29,165 nt of DNA, from NCBI RefSeq assembly GCF_001642475.1, contig NW_019174124.1:1-29165 (forward strand), written 5' to 3'. A program made the translations under genes and the position numbers. Source of the DNA: Fonsecaea monophora (lineage: Eukaryota > Ascomycota > Eurotiomycetes > Chaetothyriales > Herpotrichiellaceae). The notes under the pieces were generated by a model, which searched no databases, was not told where the DNA came from, and was given only the letters and a program-made list of their open reading frames with translations. Shown piece after piece: positions 1 to 9,507 of this stretch; position 1 is the first letter of the stretch; each line of letters opens with the position of its first letter.

Positions 1-620
1 CACTTGGGGGGTGTCACTTGGAGGGGGGATACAATAATTACTGACGCCTTACGAATAGGCACTCGGACTGTCCCTGAGACTTCCCGAGGCAGGCTTCCAA
101 CTCACAAAAGCCTCGCTCAGAAGAGGTTCCGAGGCGCACCGACGGATGCTGAACGGGGCATCTCTAGGCTTCTACTGTTCTTCTAGGGGCGAACTTGCTC
201 AACTGTTCTACGCCTCGGCCTAATCATTCCGAGTTGACAAGGTCCCCCGCTTTTCACGTGACGTCAAATCTCTCCGACAGAACTGCATGTGATCGATCCG
301 ATTTTGCTTGTTTGAAAGAAAAATGGAGGCGAACCATCCACCCATCTTCACCGCTACTTGGTTACGTACTTGGCCCTTTTGGCTGAACTCTACAAGGGTA
401 CTCGAACTCGGTACTCTGGCGCCTCCTCCATATCTCGGAATACCCCAATCTAGTAATGCCGCTTCATCGCCGACAATCGGACTCGGAGTAGAACACCGAA
501 CCTGAGAAGCCCGATATCACCAAAAACAACGACAAGTCAAGTACGCCAATGTATCTCTCAACCCGGTACTCTCTGTGCTTCCTGATTCCCATTGCCAATA
601 CCTCCCCATACTTGAGTCAT
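1..620. other. Intergenic, 3' side of the 470-residue protein gene
   Basis: No convincing coding signal is seen on either strand. The short open frames here have no recognisable motif. The stretch is downstream of the minus-strand gene ending at 621. It holds a composite CACGTG/TGACGTCA element at 255-266 and several GTACTC-type motifs (398-403, 411-416, 565-570). It could include the promoter of a gene lying left of the window. Confidence 0.5.
255..266. promoter_or_regulatory. Overlapping E-box and CRE element (CACGTGACGTCA)
   Basis: CACGTG (255-260) overlaps the perfect palindrome TGACGTCA (259-266). CACGTG is the core bound by bHLH factors such as Cbf1/CpcR or SREBP types, and TGACGTCA is the full CRE bound by fungal ATF/CREB bZIP factors such as AtfA. 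Binding in this organism is inferred only from the sequence. The target gene is unknown; it may lie left of the window. Confidence 0.35.
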
Positions 621-2033
621 TTAGACCGCTCCTCGTCCAGTCGCTTCTCTTCGCGCTTCCCGTCTCCGGCGCCGATACTGGCGCGAGTATTCCTCGGCTG
701 GGTCTGTGTATCCGTCGTCGCTGAATCGTGGCCAGTTGTACTCGCTGAACTTGATTCTTCGGCCGTCGCTGGACAGAAAGCTCTCCTGGTTCTGCGCCGC
801 CTCCGCGACAGTAGGACCTCGCGGGTGGGGGTGAGTATCGAGATTCACAGAGCTTCTCGTCACTCCCGGAATAGACGCTTCTCTTGCATATGCGGTCGAG
901 TGCAAAGGGGAGCTGGGTGACATCCATGCTCGATCTTCCACTTGCCCAGCTCTCTTGTCGACCACCGGCCCGTGGAGATTGCCCAGCACCGTCTTCATTT
1001 CGTCCTCCAAACCCCGGCCAGAAAATTCCATCGAAGGAATGCGTGGCTCCTGATACCGGGTAGAGTGATTAGCTTGTGACGGATCAGCATTCAGAAAAAT
1101 CTCCTTGTGGAAATCCACCAGTGGCCACGTGTAGCTTTGACTTGGACGACCTGTAAGCGTCGTGCCATCTCGATCATGAGTAGCTTGTCGTTGAGCCGAG
1201 TTGCTCCCGCCGTGCGCGGCCTGGAGAACGGGTGGAACCCCATTGACAAAACCCGATTGTAATGTAGGTGGAATATAACCAACGCTGCCATTCTTGTGCT
1301 TCGATCCAGTCGAGTACGCCTGGAACGTGACGGGGTCCTGCTTCTCAGTGTCTGTCTTGCCGGGATATGCCTTGAAATGAGGCTTGGGGCTTTCTTGACC
1401 GACAGGGATGGGCGTCGAATCCACAGTCAAGCTATTGAGCTTTGGCCCTGGCTTCTCCTCCGCAGACAATGTCGGGGTAGAGTCCAGCTCGATGCTATGT
1501 CGCACACCAGACCGGAATTGGTCAAAGTCATCTGGCGTGTCAATGCCAAAGAGACGACGCTCATATCGTGACGGCGCTTTCGTTTCAGGGACAAATATCG
1601 GGCTCATCGTGCGTGTCGAGAAAGTGGACGGAAGGGATACGAGGGACCCCGGGGCTCCGTTGCATATATCTTGCAAGCTTGAAAAGCTGCTCACCGACCC
1701 AGGCCCGAATGCAAGGTCGAACATGGCTTCTCGGTGTCCGGGTATGAACTCGCGCTCGGGCTCGGGGGTTGTTGATGGCTTGCTGCGTGTCTCTGGCTGA
1801 TGGGTTTTCGATCCACGAAATTCTGCGGTACCAGCATGAGTCAGGAACTCTTCAATCCGAGTCGCCGGTTCGTCCGACTCACTCTCAACCACGGATTTGA
1901 GGCACCCTCGACCTCGTCTGTCATACCATCCACGGACTGCTGCCTTCTTCTTGTGCGCCGCCGCCTTGAATCGGTCAACGAATCTCGCCGTTTTTACCCC
2001 TTGGGATTGGGTAGGATTGACTTTTTCGCGCAT
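621..2033 (-). CDS. Uncharacterised low-complexity fungal protein, 470 aa
   Basis: This is an uninterrupted 470-codon frame from ATG at 2033 to TAA at 621; I do not recognise its family. The N-terminal 45 residues are strongly basic (runs such as AAHKKKAAVRGWYDRRGRG) and could bind nucleic acid or act as a nuclear signal. The middle is rich in Ser, Pro, Thr, Gln and Gly with no obvious helices, transmembrane segments or signal peptide, so it is probably mostly disordered. The last 45 residues carry an aromatic/acidic patch (FSEYNWPRFSDDGY) followed by an Arg-rich tail (QYRRRRREARREATGRG). No introns are needed. Support is frame length and protein-like composition only. Antisense frames are also partly open here, so a non-coding explanation remains possible. 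The start is the first ATG of the frame. Confidence 0.6.
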   Translation of the reverse strand: MREKVNPTQSQGVKTARFVDRFKAAAHKKKAAVRGWYDRRGRGCLKSVVESESDEPATRIEEFLTHAGTAEFRGSKTHQPETRSKPSTTPEPEREFIPGHREAMFDLAFGPGSVSSFSSLQDICNGAPGSLVSLPSTFSTRTMSPIFVPETKAPSRYERRLFGIDTPDDFDQFRSGVRHSIELDSTPTLSAEEKPGPKLNSLTVDSTPIPVGQESPKPHFKAYPGKTDTEKQDPVTFQAYSTGSKHKNGSVGYIPPTLQSGFVNGVPPVLQAAHGGSNSAQRQATHDRDGTTLTGRPSQSYTWPLVDFHKEIFLNADPSQANHSTRYQEPRIPSMEFSGRGLEDEMKTVLGNLHGPVVDKRAGQVEDRAWMSPSSPLHSTAYAREASIPGVTRSSVNLDTHPHPRGPTVAEAAQNQESFLSSDGRRIKFSEYNWPRFSDDGYTDPAEEYSRQYRRRRREARREATGRGAV

Positions 2034-2433
2034 GCTTGTTAAGAGTGTCGGAGTGAGTTGGGGAGATTTGTGTCGTGTAGAACAAGTCTGTTCCCGCTGT
2101 CAATTAGCTGGTCAGAGAATTTGTTGGGAAGCCGGCCGTAAACTCGATGTCGCTGTCGGATTTATCATATTTCTTTCTCAAGGCACTCCTGTCCTCCCTT
2201 TGTGTGGCGTCCAAGCCCCTGAGGCAGATGCCTTGGATCGAGACAAAGGCTTTGGTTTCATGGCACCCGACACAACGGCGCCTTGTCGCAGAGTAATCAT
2301 GGAGGACAAAGGGGGTCAAATCGTGAATGCACAGCTTTGATTATTTCTTTGTCCTTGGACTGACCACTCCCCCCCAGCTACTGCTTCGGCGATATCATGG
2401 ATCCTTGTCGACGAGTTGACTCCGTCACGGCCC
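2034..2433. other. Intergenic between GST stop and the 470-aa gene start
   Basis: About 400 nt that should hold the GST terminator and the promoter and leader of the 470-residue protein, both read on the minus strand. I see no further gene and no clear TATA box. Confidence 0.5.
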
Positions 2434-3199
2434 CTAGTCCATGGGAATGTAGCCTGGGACATGCTTTACTTGCTCGCACCATTTGAGGATCGACGGCCAT
2501 CTGGAGAGTTCGAATTTCGCGTCTCCAGCAATATGAGTGTACGCAAAGAGACAGATATCTGCCAAAGTGATCTGCGAATGCTTGCTTAGCATGTATTGAG
2601 ACAGGGGGGAAGGCTAAGCTGAACGACATTGTTGAAACAAATCCGAGTCGAACAAAGAAAGCAATAGAACTCACGCTGTCGCCCACGAACCACCCATGCT
2701 CGCTCTTTGCAAGGTGATCCTCCATACAATCCAAAACCTGCTCTCCCGCCGCGACCTTACCCTTAATCTGCGCACGTCTGGACGTTTCGAGCTTATCCTC
2801 CCCAATGACGTATAACCAATATCGGAGAGTTGCGATATTGACTTCGTGCTGGTTCTGTTCGAAGAACATCCAGCGCAACATCTCTGCACGCTGTAGCAGG
2901 TCCTGGGGGATCAGAGTGGCCACTTGTAGTGGGGACGACGACGTGAACGCTGGGTTGGCGGCATCGGCGAGATAAAAGCAGGCCGCGTTGCTTTCCGGCA
3001 GAAACGTGGAATCGCCAATCTGCAGCACGGGGATTCTACCAAAGGAAGAGACGGTGCTGAGGAACTCTGCCGTTCTTGTTTCACCATTCAGGATTGAGTA
3101 GAGGCGACGTTCCAGCGGTATACCCAGCAACGCCGCAGTTAAACGGATCTTGTAGCAATTAGCTGAGATGGGGTCTTCGTGGAGAGTAAACTTGTCCAT
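2434..3199 (-). CDS. Glutathione S-transferase, two exons, 220 aa
   Basis: This is a soluble enzyme expected to conjugate glutathione to electrophiles. Exons are 2675-3199 and 2434-2571, with one intron at 2572-2674 (GTGAGT donor, TGCTAAGC branch-like site, CGCAG acceptor). The junction restores the C-terminal GST helix, reading GDS-ITLADICLFAYTHIAG; the unspliced frame runs into nonsense. Residues 1-80 are thioredoxin-like: an N-terminal strand (KFTLHEDP), SANCYK near the active-site position, a cis-proline motif (IPVL, residues 56-59) and the glutathione-binding ES pair (residues 69-70). The rest is the all-helical domain ending in HVPGYIPMD. The length of 220 is normal for a GST, but I cannot assign the class. 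MDKF is chosen as start because it sits directly before the first strand; an alternative upstream exon would add 11 residues. Confidence 0.88.
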
Positions 3200-3201
3200 G
3201 T

Positions 3202-3405
3202 CTGCAAGAGATAATCTTGGAGTGCAAGCAAGTTCACGATGGTAAAGGTAGGGTGACACGTAAGTTGTGAGGCAGCAACCTACAAAGTCCAGTACCCGAA
3301 GCACTCTGGGTTTTGAAAATGGCGAGAGATATGTAGAGATAACATCATCGAGGTTTCTGATCGGCTGCACTTACTGTTAGATATTATCCTTGGATGGACG
3401 GTCAT
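3202..3405 (-). other. Probable 5' intron and alternative first exon of the GST gene
   Basis: On the minus strand a consensus donor GTAAGT begins at 3374. A strong acceptor (TATCTCTTGCAG) ends at 3202, only two bases before the GST ATG. Removing 3202-3374 (173 nt) joins 3375-3405 to the GST, and that small exon starts with an in-frame ATG at 3405. This would add MTVHPRIISNN before MDKF. A short upstream frame (ATG at 3417, four codons) ends in a TGA that overlaps this ATG as ATGA. The segment could equally be untranslated leader with a spliced 5' intron. Confidence 0.5.
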
Positions 3406-3959
3406 GATCTTGTCATCTGGGCGCTAAGACACGCCCTTCGGGATGTCCGTAGTTAATCATGACCAGTTAGACACGAGAGGCAATTCTTCCGTACGACCCG
3501 ACCTATCGACATCTGGTATGCAACACCTGGAATCGAAATGCGCAAGCAACCGAAGAATGTTGCTATCGTCAAGCGTGGCAGTCCAGAAATTCCGTGGTGT
3601 CAAGGATCACGGGGTTTGACCCAAGAAGAGTCCACCAAACGACATATCGAGGGGGTGGGTGCTTCTCTTCTTATATCACCGGCAGTCCGGGGGAGGATGA
3701 CCTACAGGTACTAGATTGAGGGGGTGGTTGCCTCTGCCGCAAGTTGAACTTGGCCTGTATGATCGCATATGTATGTGATGCATGATGCGTCCGTGCTTTA
3801 AATGGCGCGGAGCGGAGGTTATGCTCCTCCCGGGGCAAAAGAAGCCGTGGTTCAGATCAATTTGCTCCCCATCCCTGAAGACTCTCACAGTACCTGATTC
3901 GTCTAGGATAGACACCCCTCGCGTATTTGCTCTTCGTTCTTGCTACGGAGCGGGCCCTT

Positions 3960-4345
3960 TTGCCCTCTGGAAGATCCCTCCGCACGTGCATATGCATATG
4001 AGTACTCCGGGCGGGGGTGGTCCCAACGAGGGCAGGGATGGATGGAGGTTGGTAGGAAGTACCTCGTACCTCGTACAGTAGATCTGATCTCTCTTTCTGT
4101 CTCAAAACGTGATACTGTACTCGGTACCCAGTACTCGCTGTCCAACATGGAATCGGTACATGAGTACTCCGTATGTACCTCGTACATACTTCAGTTTCTC
4201 CGGTACATGAGTACTCGGTACTCGGAGTGCTTAGGTCGGTCATTCGAAGGAGATGCATAAGTTAGTATGTACCCTCGTACCTACATACTTCAGTTCTTAG
4301 CCGTTCGTAGCAGAGACGCTATGTTCCTCGAAGTACTCCGTAGAC
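3960..4345. repeat. GTACTCG/CGAGTAC-rich repeat patch
   Basis: Dense, partly palindromic motifs such as GTACTCGGTAC (4118-4128 and again at 4211-4221), CCTCGTACCTCGTAC (about 4062-4076) and GAGTACTCCG recur within 400 nt. The same short words occur sparsely elsewhere (near 398, 15060, 16755, 18370 and 20460). This looks like a degenerate local amplification of a dispersed motif family rather than a transposon, because no terminal inverted repeats or coding frame are seen. Confidence 0.6.
4154..4216. repeat. Exact 16-bp direct repeat
   Basis: CGGTACATGAGTACTC occurs at 4154-4169 and again at 4201-4216, a period of 47 bp. Close by, CATACTTCAGTT occurs near 4185 and again near 4283. This suggests local duplication inside the GTAC-rich patch. 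Confidence 0.7.
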
Positions 4346-5050
4346 GAGATGTCGGAGAGTCGGAGGTTAGTTCCGTCCGTGGCTGCGTGGGTTCCTGGAT
4401 TCCTGGTCTGGTTCGATTCGGGTTTGGTGTCAACGTAGTGACTACTGTTAGTACTGTAGGTACCATAGCATGAAGTTTGGTACCCAGGTAGCCAGCATTA
4501 TTGTCCGGGCAACTGGTTTCCTAAATGGTGAGTAGCGGTAATTCCAGGATGTATCGATACAGCAGTCATGGAGTCCAGCGGTGGAGATGCGGTTTGTCCA
4601 AGTTGCATTCAGATCCAAGGGCGGCAATGGAAAGTAAAGTCGAAAACTCTCCGGGTGTCTGTGCGCGCCAAAAAAAGGGGGGAGAAGCCAGTCACGTGCG
4701 CGTACCATGGCTTCAAGGTACCGCGGACCACGAACCACGGACCAGGCGTGCGAGATCACTTATTTAAATAAGACGTAGTTAAAGAATGCTGCTAAAGATA
4801 AATTTCTATTTCATTTCCCAATCTTTTCTCTGGTCATCGCCTCTAGCCGTGGCACCGCCTGGAACTTGCACCACGTTCCTACATCCAAATCATTCATCCC
4901 GAACCAAGGAGGCTCTTCTACCCAACCTCCTTTGCTAAATCCCAAAAGAACTTTTTTTTACTGCTGAAAGCACGCTCTGGGATGCCAACAAGATTCTCAG
5001 CGAAGAAAAAAGCTCATGATGGAAAGAAGGTGACGAGCAGAAAGACCTGT

Positions 5051-6041
5051 TTAGGCAATACCGCTGCCACCGGTGAGAGTGATGATTTGACCTAAAAGGG
5101 CAAGGTTAGTGATCGGCTGGCAAAACACGACAATTGATGACAGGGGCAAGACTTACCGTTGATCCATTCGCTGTCGGGGTGGCACAAGAACATGACAACC
5201 TTGGCAATGTCGTCGGGAACGGCGCATCGCCCAAGAGGAATGAGTTTGGCAATGCCGGCCTCGATCACCTCAATGGGGGTATCCTTGGTGGCACCGGGAG
5301 AGTAATGCCAGGCATTCTGGGCGAACATGTCGGTCTTGATACCGCCAGGGGCAATAGCATTGGCGGTGATGCGTCGTGGGCCACCATCAGCGGCGAAAGA
5401 ACGAGCAAAGCCCTCAACTGCCGACTTGGAGCCAGCATACAAAGCGTGGTTGGGAACACCCAGACGGGCAGCAATGGATGACATGAAGATGATGCGGCCA
5501 CCGTCTGTACCGGGAACCGATTAGCCTAAAAGGGAATGCAAACAACGGACCCTCTAAAACTCACCGCTGAGGTACTTCAGGGCATGTTGACCGACGAAGA
5601 ACTGAGCACGGGTGTTGAGACCGAAGACTTGGTCATACAGCTCCTCGGTGACATCCTCGGGCTTGGAGAAGGCTTCCATGCCGGCATTGTTGATGACAAT
5701 GTCCACTTGAGCGGGATGTCAGCACGTGATCCCGGAGAGGGTAGGGAGGTCACATCAAAAGATCTCGACTTACGCTTGCCAAAGTGCTTGATGGCCTCCT
5801 CGAAGAGTTTGGTGATCTCGGGGACCTTGGAGATGTTGGCTTGGATGGCAACAGCCTTGCCACCGGCCTTCTCAATCTCGGCCACGGTGGCCAGAGCTGG
5901 CTTGGCCGAGCTGGCATAGTTGATGCAAACAGCAGCACCACGCTCAGCCAGGGTTTTGGCAAGTCCAGAACCAAGACCACGACCAGCACCAGTGATCAGG
6001 GCAACCTTGCCATCGAGGCGGATCTGGGATTGGCCGCTCAT
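5051..6041 (-). CDS. Short-chain dehydrogenase/reductase (THN/versicolorin reductase type), 265 aa
   Basis: This is an NAD(P)(H)-dependent classical SDR. Exons are 5774-6041, 5565-5705, 5157-5504 and 5051-5091, with introns of 68, 60 and 65 nt that all have GT-AG borders (GTAAGT, GTGAGT, GTAAGT donors). The total is 798 nt and the frame is kept throughout. Visible motifs are TGAGRGLG (residues 17-24, dinucleotide binding), NNAG (95-98), Asn120 in LNTRAQFF, and the catalytic Ser146, Tyr159 and Lys163 (YAGSK), followed by APGGIKTDMF. The C-terminus reads WINGQIITLTGGSGIA. The closest pattern I know is fungal tetrahydroxynaphthalene reductase/versicolorin reductase, as in melanin or polyketide pathways; many family members act on other carbonyls, so the substrate is unknown. 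No polyketide synthase is in the window. The start is the only ATG that places the Rossmann strand normally. Confidence 0.93.
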
Positions 6042-9000
6042 GTTTGTTGTGAGATGTTTTGAGGTTGGGAAGAGCGGGGGAGGGGGTAGGAAGGGGCGGT
6101 GAGGACACGGATTGAGTAGATTGAGAGGAGGTTGACGATGAGGGTATCCGACAAGTGAATGACGGACAGTCTATATCAGATGATGACAAGCGATAATGAA
6201 GCACGAGTAAGGATGGGATGTTTGGAGGGGATGAGAATATAACTTATGTCTGTGAATGAACTGACCGCTCAAAGCAAGAGAAAAAGGAATAACGAGATTT
6301 TTTTCAATGGATGATATAAGAAGCACGAGGGGTGGGAAAAATAGGGGGCCAGAATCTCCCCTCCGTACTAAGGGGAGAGTTTGTTTGTGTGTGCACACGC
6401 GTGTTTGGTGAAGTGCGTGGCGGCCTCTCTGTGACTGACTGTTCCCGACACTAGGCCGGACTGCGACTACCCATGATAACTCGTACTATTGATTTTTCTT
6501 GCTACGCTGCCCGCAGAGCCCGCAGAAGCCCAAGTCGGTGATTCGGGCCAAAAACGCGTTGAGGGAGGGGGAAGAGAGGGTCTGGCGACTCATGGCTGGC
6601 AGCCTCACCGATGGTTCGTGCCTGGGACGGAGAGTAAAATGGACCAGTCGAGGTCTTTGCTGGTCACGCTGGCGAACCCAGCATATCGAGGCGGTGAGGA
6701 TTGAACGATAATGTTGTTTGGACTGCGGGGCAGACCGCCACGAGCGGGAACGAGGGGCTCGGTCTCTGTGTAACAGTATTTAAACATGGAGGGGCAAATG
6801 GCAGCCTCACCGTTTTGTTGAAGATTGAGGAGAGGATCTGGCGGCGGGAGTAGGAAAAAAAGGCATTGGGAGTGGATGGATGGCTTTACAGAATTGTCGG
6901 ACAGAAATAGAATGCGGACTTGGAAGAAGGACATTTTATTGATGGGGGAAAAAGGGTCACATTGACCAGAGATATAGGCTTGTTGGTTTTTGCCGTAGTG
7001 AACGGAACGAGCAATTTGTGAGTAATTATTAGCTGAGGAGAGAGGGGGTGAGAGAGAGAAGAACAGAAGTCGGAAGTCCGGCGAGATGTGCTCGGTACCT
7101 AGAGCATTGAATCCAGTAGTAGTTCCCGGTCTGTCTACAAGGTAGGTACCTATCTGGCTACTGAGTAGTTGTTATCCTCCATTGAAGTCTGTGTAGAAGA
7201 TCAATCAACTCGTCAATCATGATGCCTTGACTTGGAAGATCAATCAGTCTAATAAATCATGTCTCAGATTTCCCTTAGAAAGTTACCACGGCCGTATTCA
7301 CCAGTACCACACTACGTCCCTTGGGTACTAAACCGTTGGTGGCGCCTAACCGTTTGTGGGCGTCAAGAGTCCGAACGCTAACGGCTAAACAACTGCTAGG
7401 TACTTGGTAAGTGCAGTAGTGCAGGGGTCTTCCTTCGTGCTGCTTCCCCTCCACCCCTCCTTCCCCCTGGGTTCTTTAGCGCGCCCTTGTCCCTTGCCGC
7501 ATCTCTTGTCGGGCCCTCCATCCCTCCATTTTTAGCAGCTCCTAACGCATCTATCTGGTGCCTGACCATTCGCCTCGTACTTGCCCATTCTTGTCCAGAG
7601 TCTGGCGTCTTTATTTTTATTATTGTCTGTTCGTCGGTCCTTTTTGCCCTAATGCCAAGTCCATTGTCCATATCGAGTCGTTAGTTGGTCATTCTCACTT
7701 ACTACTCACCCCCAATTACCCTGGCCGTCTTCCGGTCCTGACTGCACTGCACCTGGAGGGGCATAAAACAAACAAGGCTCTGTCTGGGGTGGAAGGCTCG
7801 GACTTTATCCAAACACACATGCACACGAACATCATCACATCGCATTGCCAGTTCGGCCTGCCTGAGGCAGTCAATCTTTGTTTGTCACAAACTCCTCAGC
7901 TTGCTTGCTCCCCTGTCCCCGTTTCCCATTCATCCAACCATCCAAACATTCTCATGTCTCGTCCTTACCAAGCGACCTACATACTCCTACTACCACGAGG
8001 TACGATACCTCGTATCCAGAACAGACCCAAACCCAAACCGAGGGGAATTAATCAATCCCTTGTCAATTACCCTACCTCTTAGTAAAACTCCGTAGCTCCG
8101 AACAAATCTGGCCGTGGCCCTGCCCTGTCCTGCTTTGCCCTGGTGGTCGGTTCCCCGTTCCCCATCTACGCACGAACGAGTATGGATGGACCAAGTACGA
8201 GTATAGGTATACATAGCAACGATGCTTTTACTCGCATGTCCTTGTGTCCTTTCCGCGTTATGTACTCGGTTGAACACCCCTTGCTCCGGCCCCTACATAC
8301 ACCTATTTGTCTCCCCTTTTCTAAAAACGAGATCCGCTTCAACGGACCCCTGCCCAAGGCTACAATCAACTAACTACTCGTAACTTGCTAAAGTCCTCCA
8401 GCACCATCAACATTAGGCTTAGACTGCCATTTTTCCCCAGCAATTCTTTTTTAACGGCCTCGACGGGTATCAAATTTCCCAATCAGAACCTACGTCTGCC
8501 CTTTGTCCCTTGCCCTTGCCTGCCGTTGATTGGGGGGACGTACGAGTTAACCGCCGTCGATCTAGGGTGCGGAGACTGGATCGTTTTTTGTTGTCGGACC
8601 CAAGTCTTGTCCGATTGCCCGACATATCTCGACCCCCCCAGTGGTTCAAACAGCCAATTGTTCGCTTTTGCTTCCAAGCTGCCTTGCTTCAATCAATCGA
8701 CACTCATACCACCGAAACCTTGGTTCTGGCATCGCCCATATTTGGGTCGGGTCCGTGATGCAATCGTTTGTCTTAGTGCCTCTGTTGGTGTTGTTTTAGA
8801 AAGGAACAAAAACTCCATATGGTCTTGATACGTGCCCTGGTGCCCCCCTTGCTTGGAGAGGTCCCGAAGGTCCGCTCTCGTCCTCATATAACTCGGGTCC
8901 GTCTCCCCCCCAGTGTCACTCGTCCCAAGTGTTCCAGAGTTTTCTGGCCCTTTTCTTCTTCCAAATGTCTAATACCGACAACTACAAAGGAATCGAGACA

Positions 9001-9507
9001 CGAAAGCCGGATGGCAGGAGACTTCTTCCAATTCATATCACCTGGATTGCATCTCCCTTGGTTTCCATTGACGCCGAACTAGATCCCATACGTACCCAGA
9101 AGGGAACAACTGCAACATGAAAGCGAAGAGCGTCCACAATACCTTCCTCCCACAATATATACCCGACAATCAAGATTCCTTCCCAGGTTCCCGTTGACCA
9201 CATTCAATCTTTCCCGGAAAGTCAGATCTTCCCAGACAGTCAACGTACTGAGAACACCCCTGCAGCATATACCATTAGGATATAATATGTCCCGTCGTCT
9301 AGAACGCCCCGCAATGCTCTCATTATCATCATCCAAAGACATGAGACGTATATTCATCAACTGTACAAGAGGCGGAAACATCACGCCATATCGAGAAGAA
9401 GTGTGAAAATGGCGTATTAAGATTCCCAGGTGTGAGGAATACGTCCTGGACGACTTGGGTCCATAGCCCACTGGCCATCATCTGTCGGGGCCGTGCTGTC
9501 GAATTTC
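6042..9507. other. Long intergenic: SDR promoter side and TF1 3' side
   Basis: About 3.5 kb without a recognisable gene. The first few hundred bases must hold the SDR promoter. From about 7400 to 9100 the plus strand is clearly pyrimidine-rich (many CCCT, TTCC and CTCC runs), which resembles a long leader or promoter read on the plus strand. The open frames there have no protein-like character. A TATTTAAA element lies at 6777-6784. No repeats of note. Confidence 0.5.
6171..6178 (-). promoter_or_regulatory. Candidate TATA-like element of the SDR gene
   Basis: The minus strand reads TGATATAG about 130 nt upstream of the SDR ATG. It is followed by a C/T-rich stretch up to the start codon, as is common around fungal transcription starts. 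A second AT-rich candidate (GTTATATTC) lies near 6236-6244. The choice is by pattern only. Confidence 0.3.

Larger units (their letters stand above)
3406..5050. other. Intergenic: GST promoter side and SDR 3' side
   Basis: About 1.65 kb without a convincing gene. It should contain the GST promoter and the SDR terminator. The middle (about 3960-4345) is packed with GTAC-containing motifs and direct repeats, listed separately. CACGTG occurs at about 4694. A TATTTAAATA stretch lies near 4759 and is followed on the plus strand by pyrimidine-rich sequence, but no frame worth calling follows. Confidence 0.5.

Noticed and set aside
3203..3370. 57-residue in-frame N-terminal extension of the GST
   Set aside because: The segment lies between a strong donor and a strong acceptor, so it is better explained as intron. 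A GST needs no such extension.
4400..4425. GGTTCGATTC, a B-box-like tRNA signal
   Set aside because: The flanking bases do not form a T-stem and there is no A-box or acceptor stem at the right distance.
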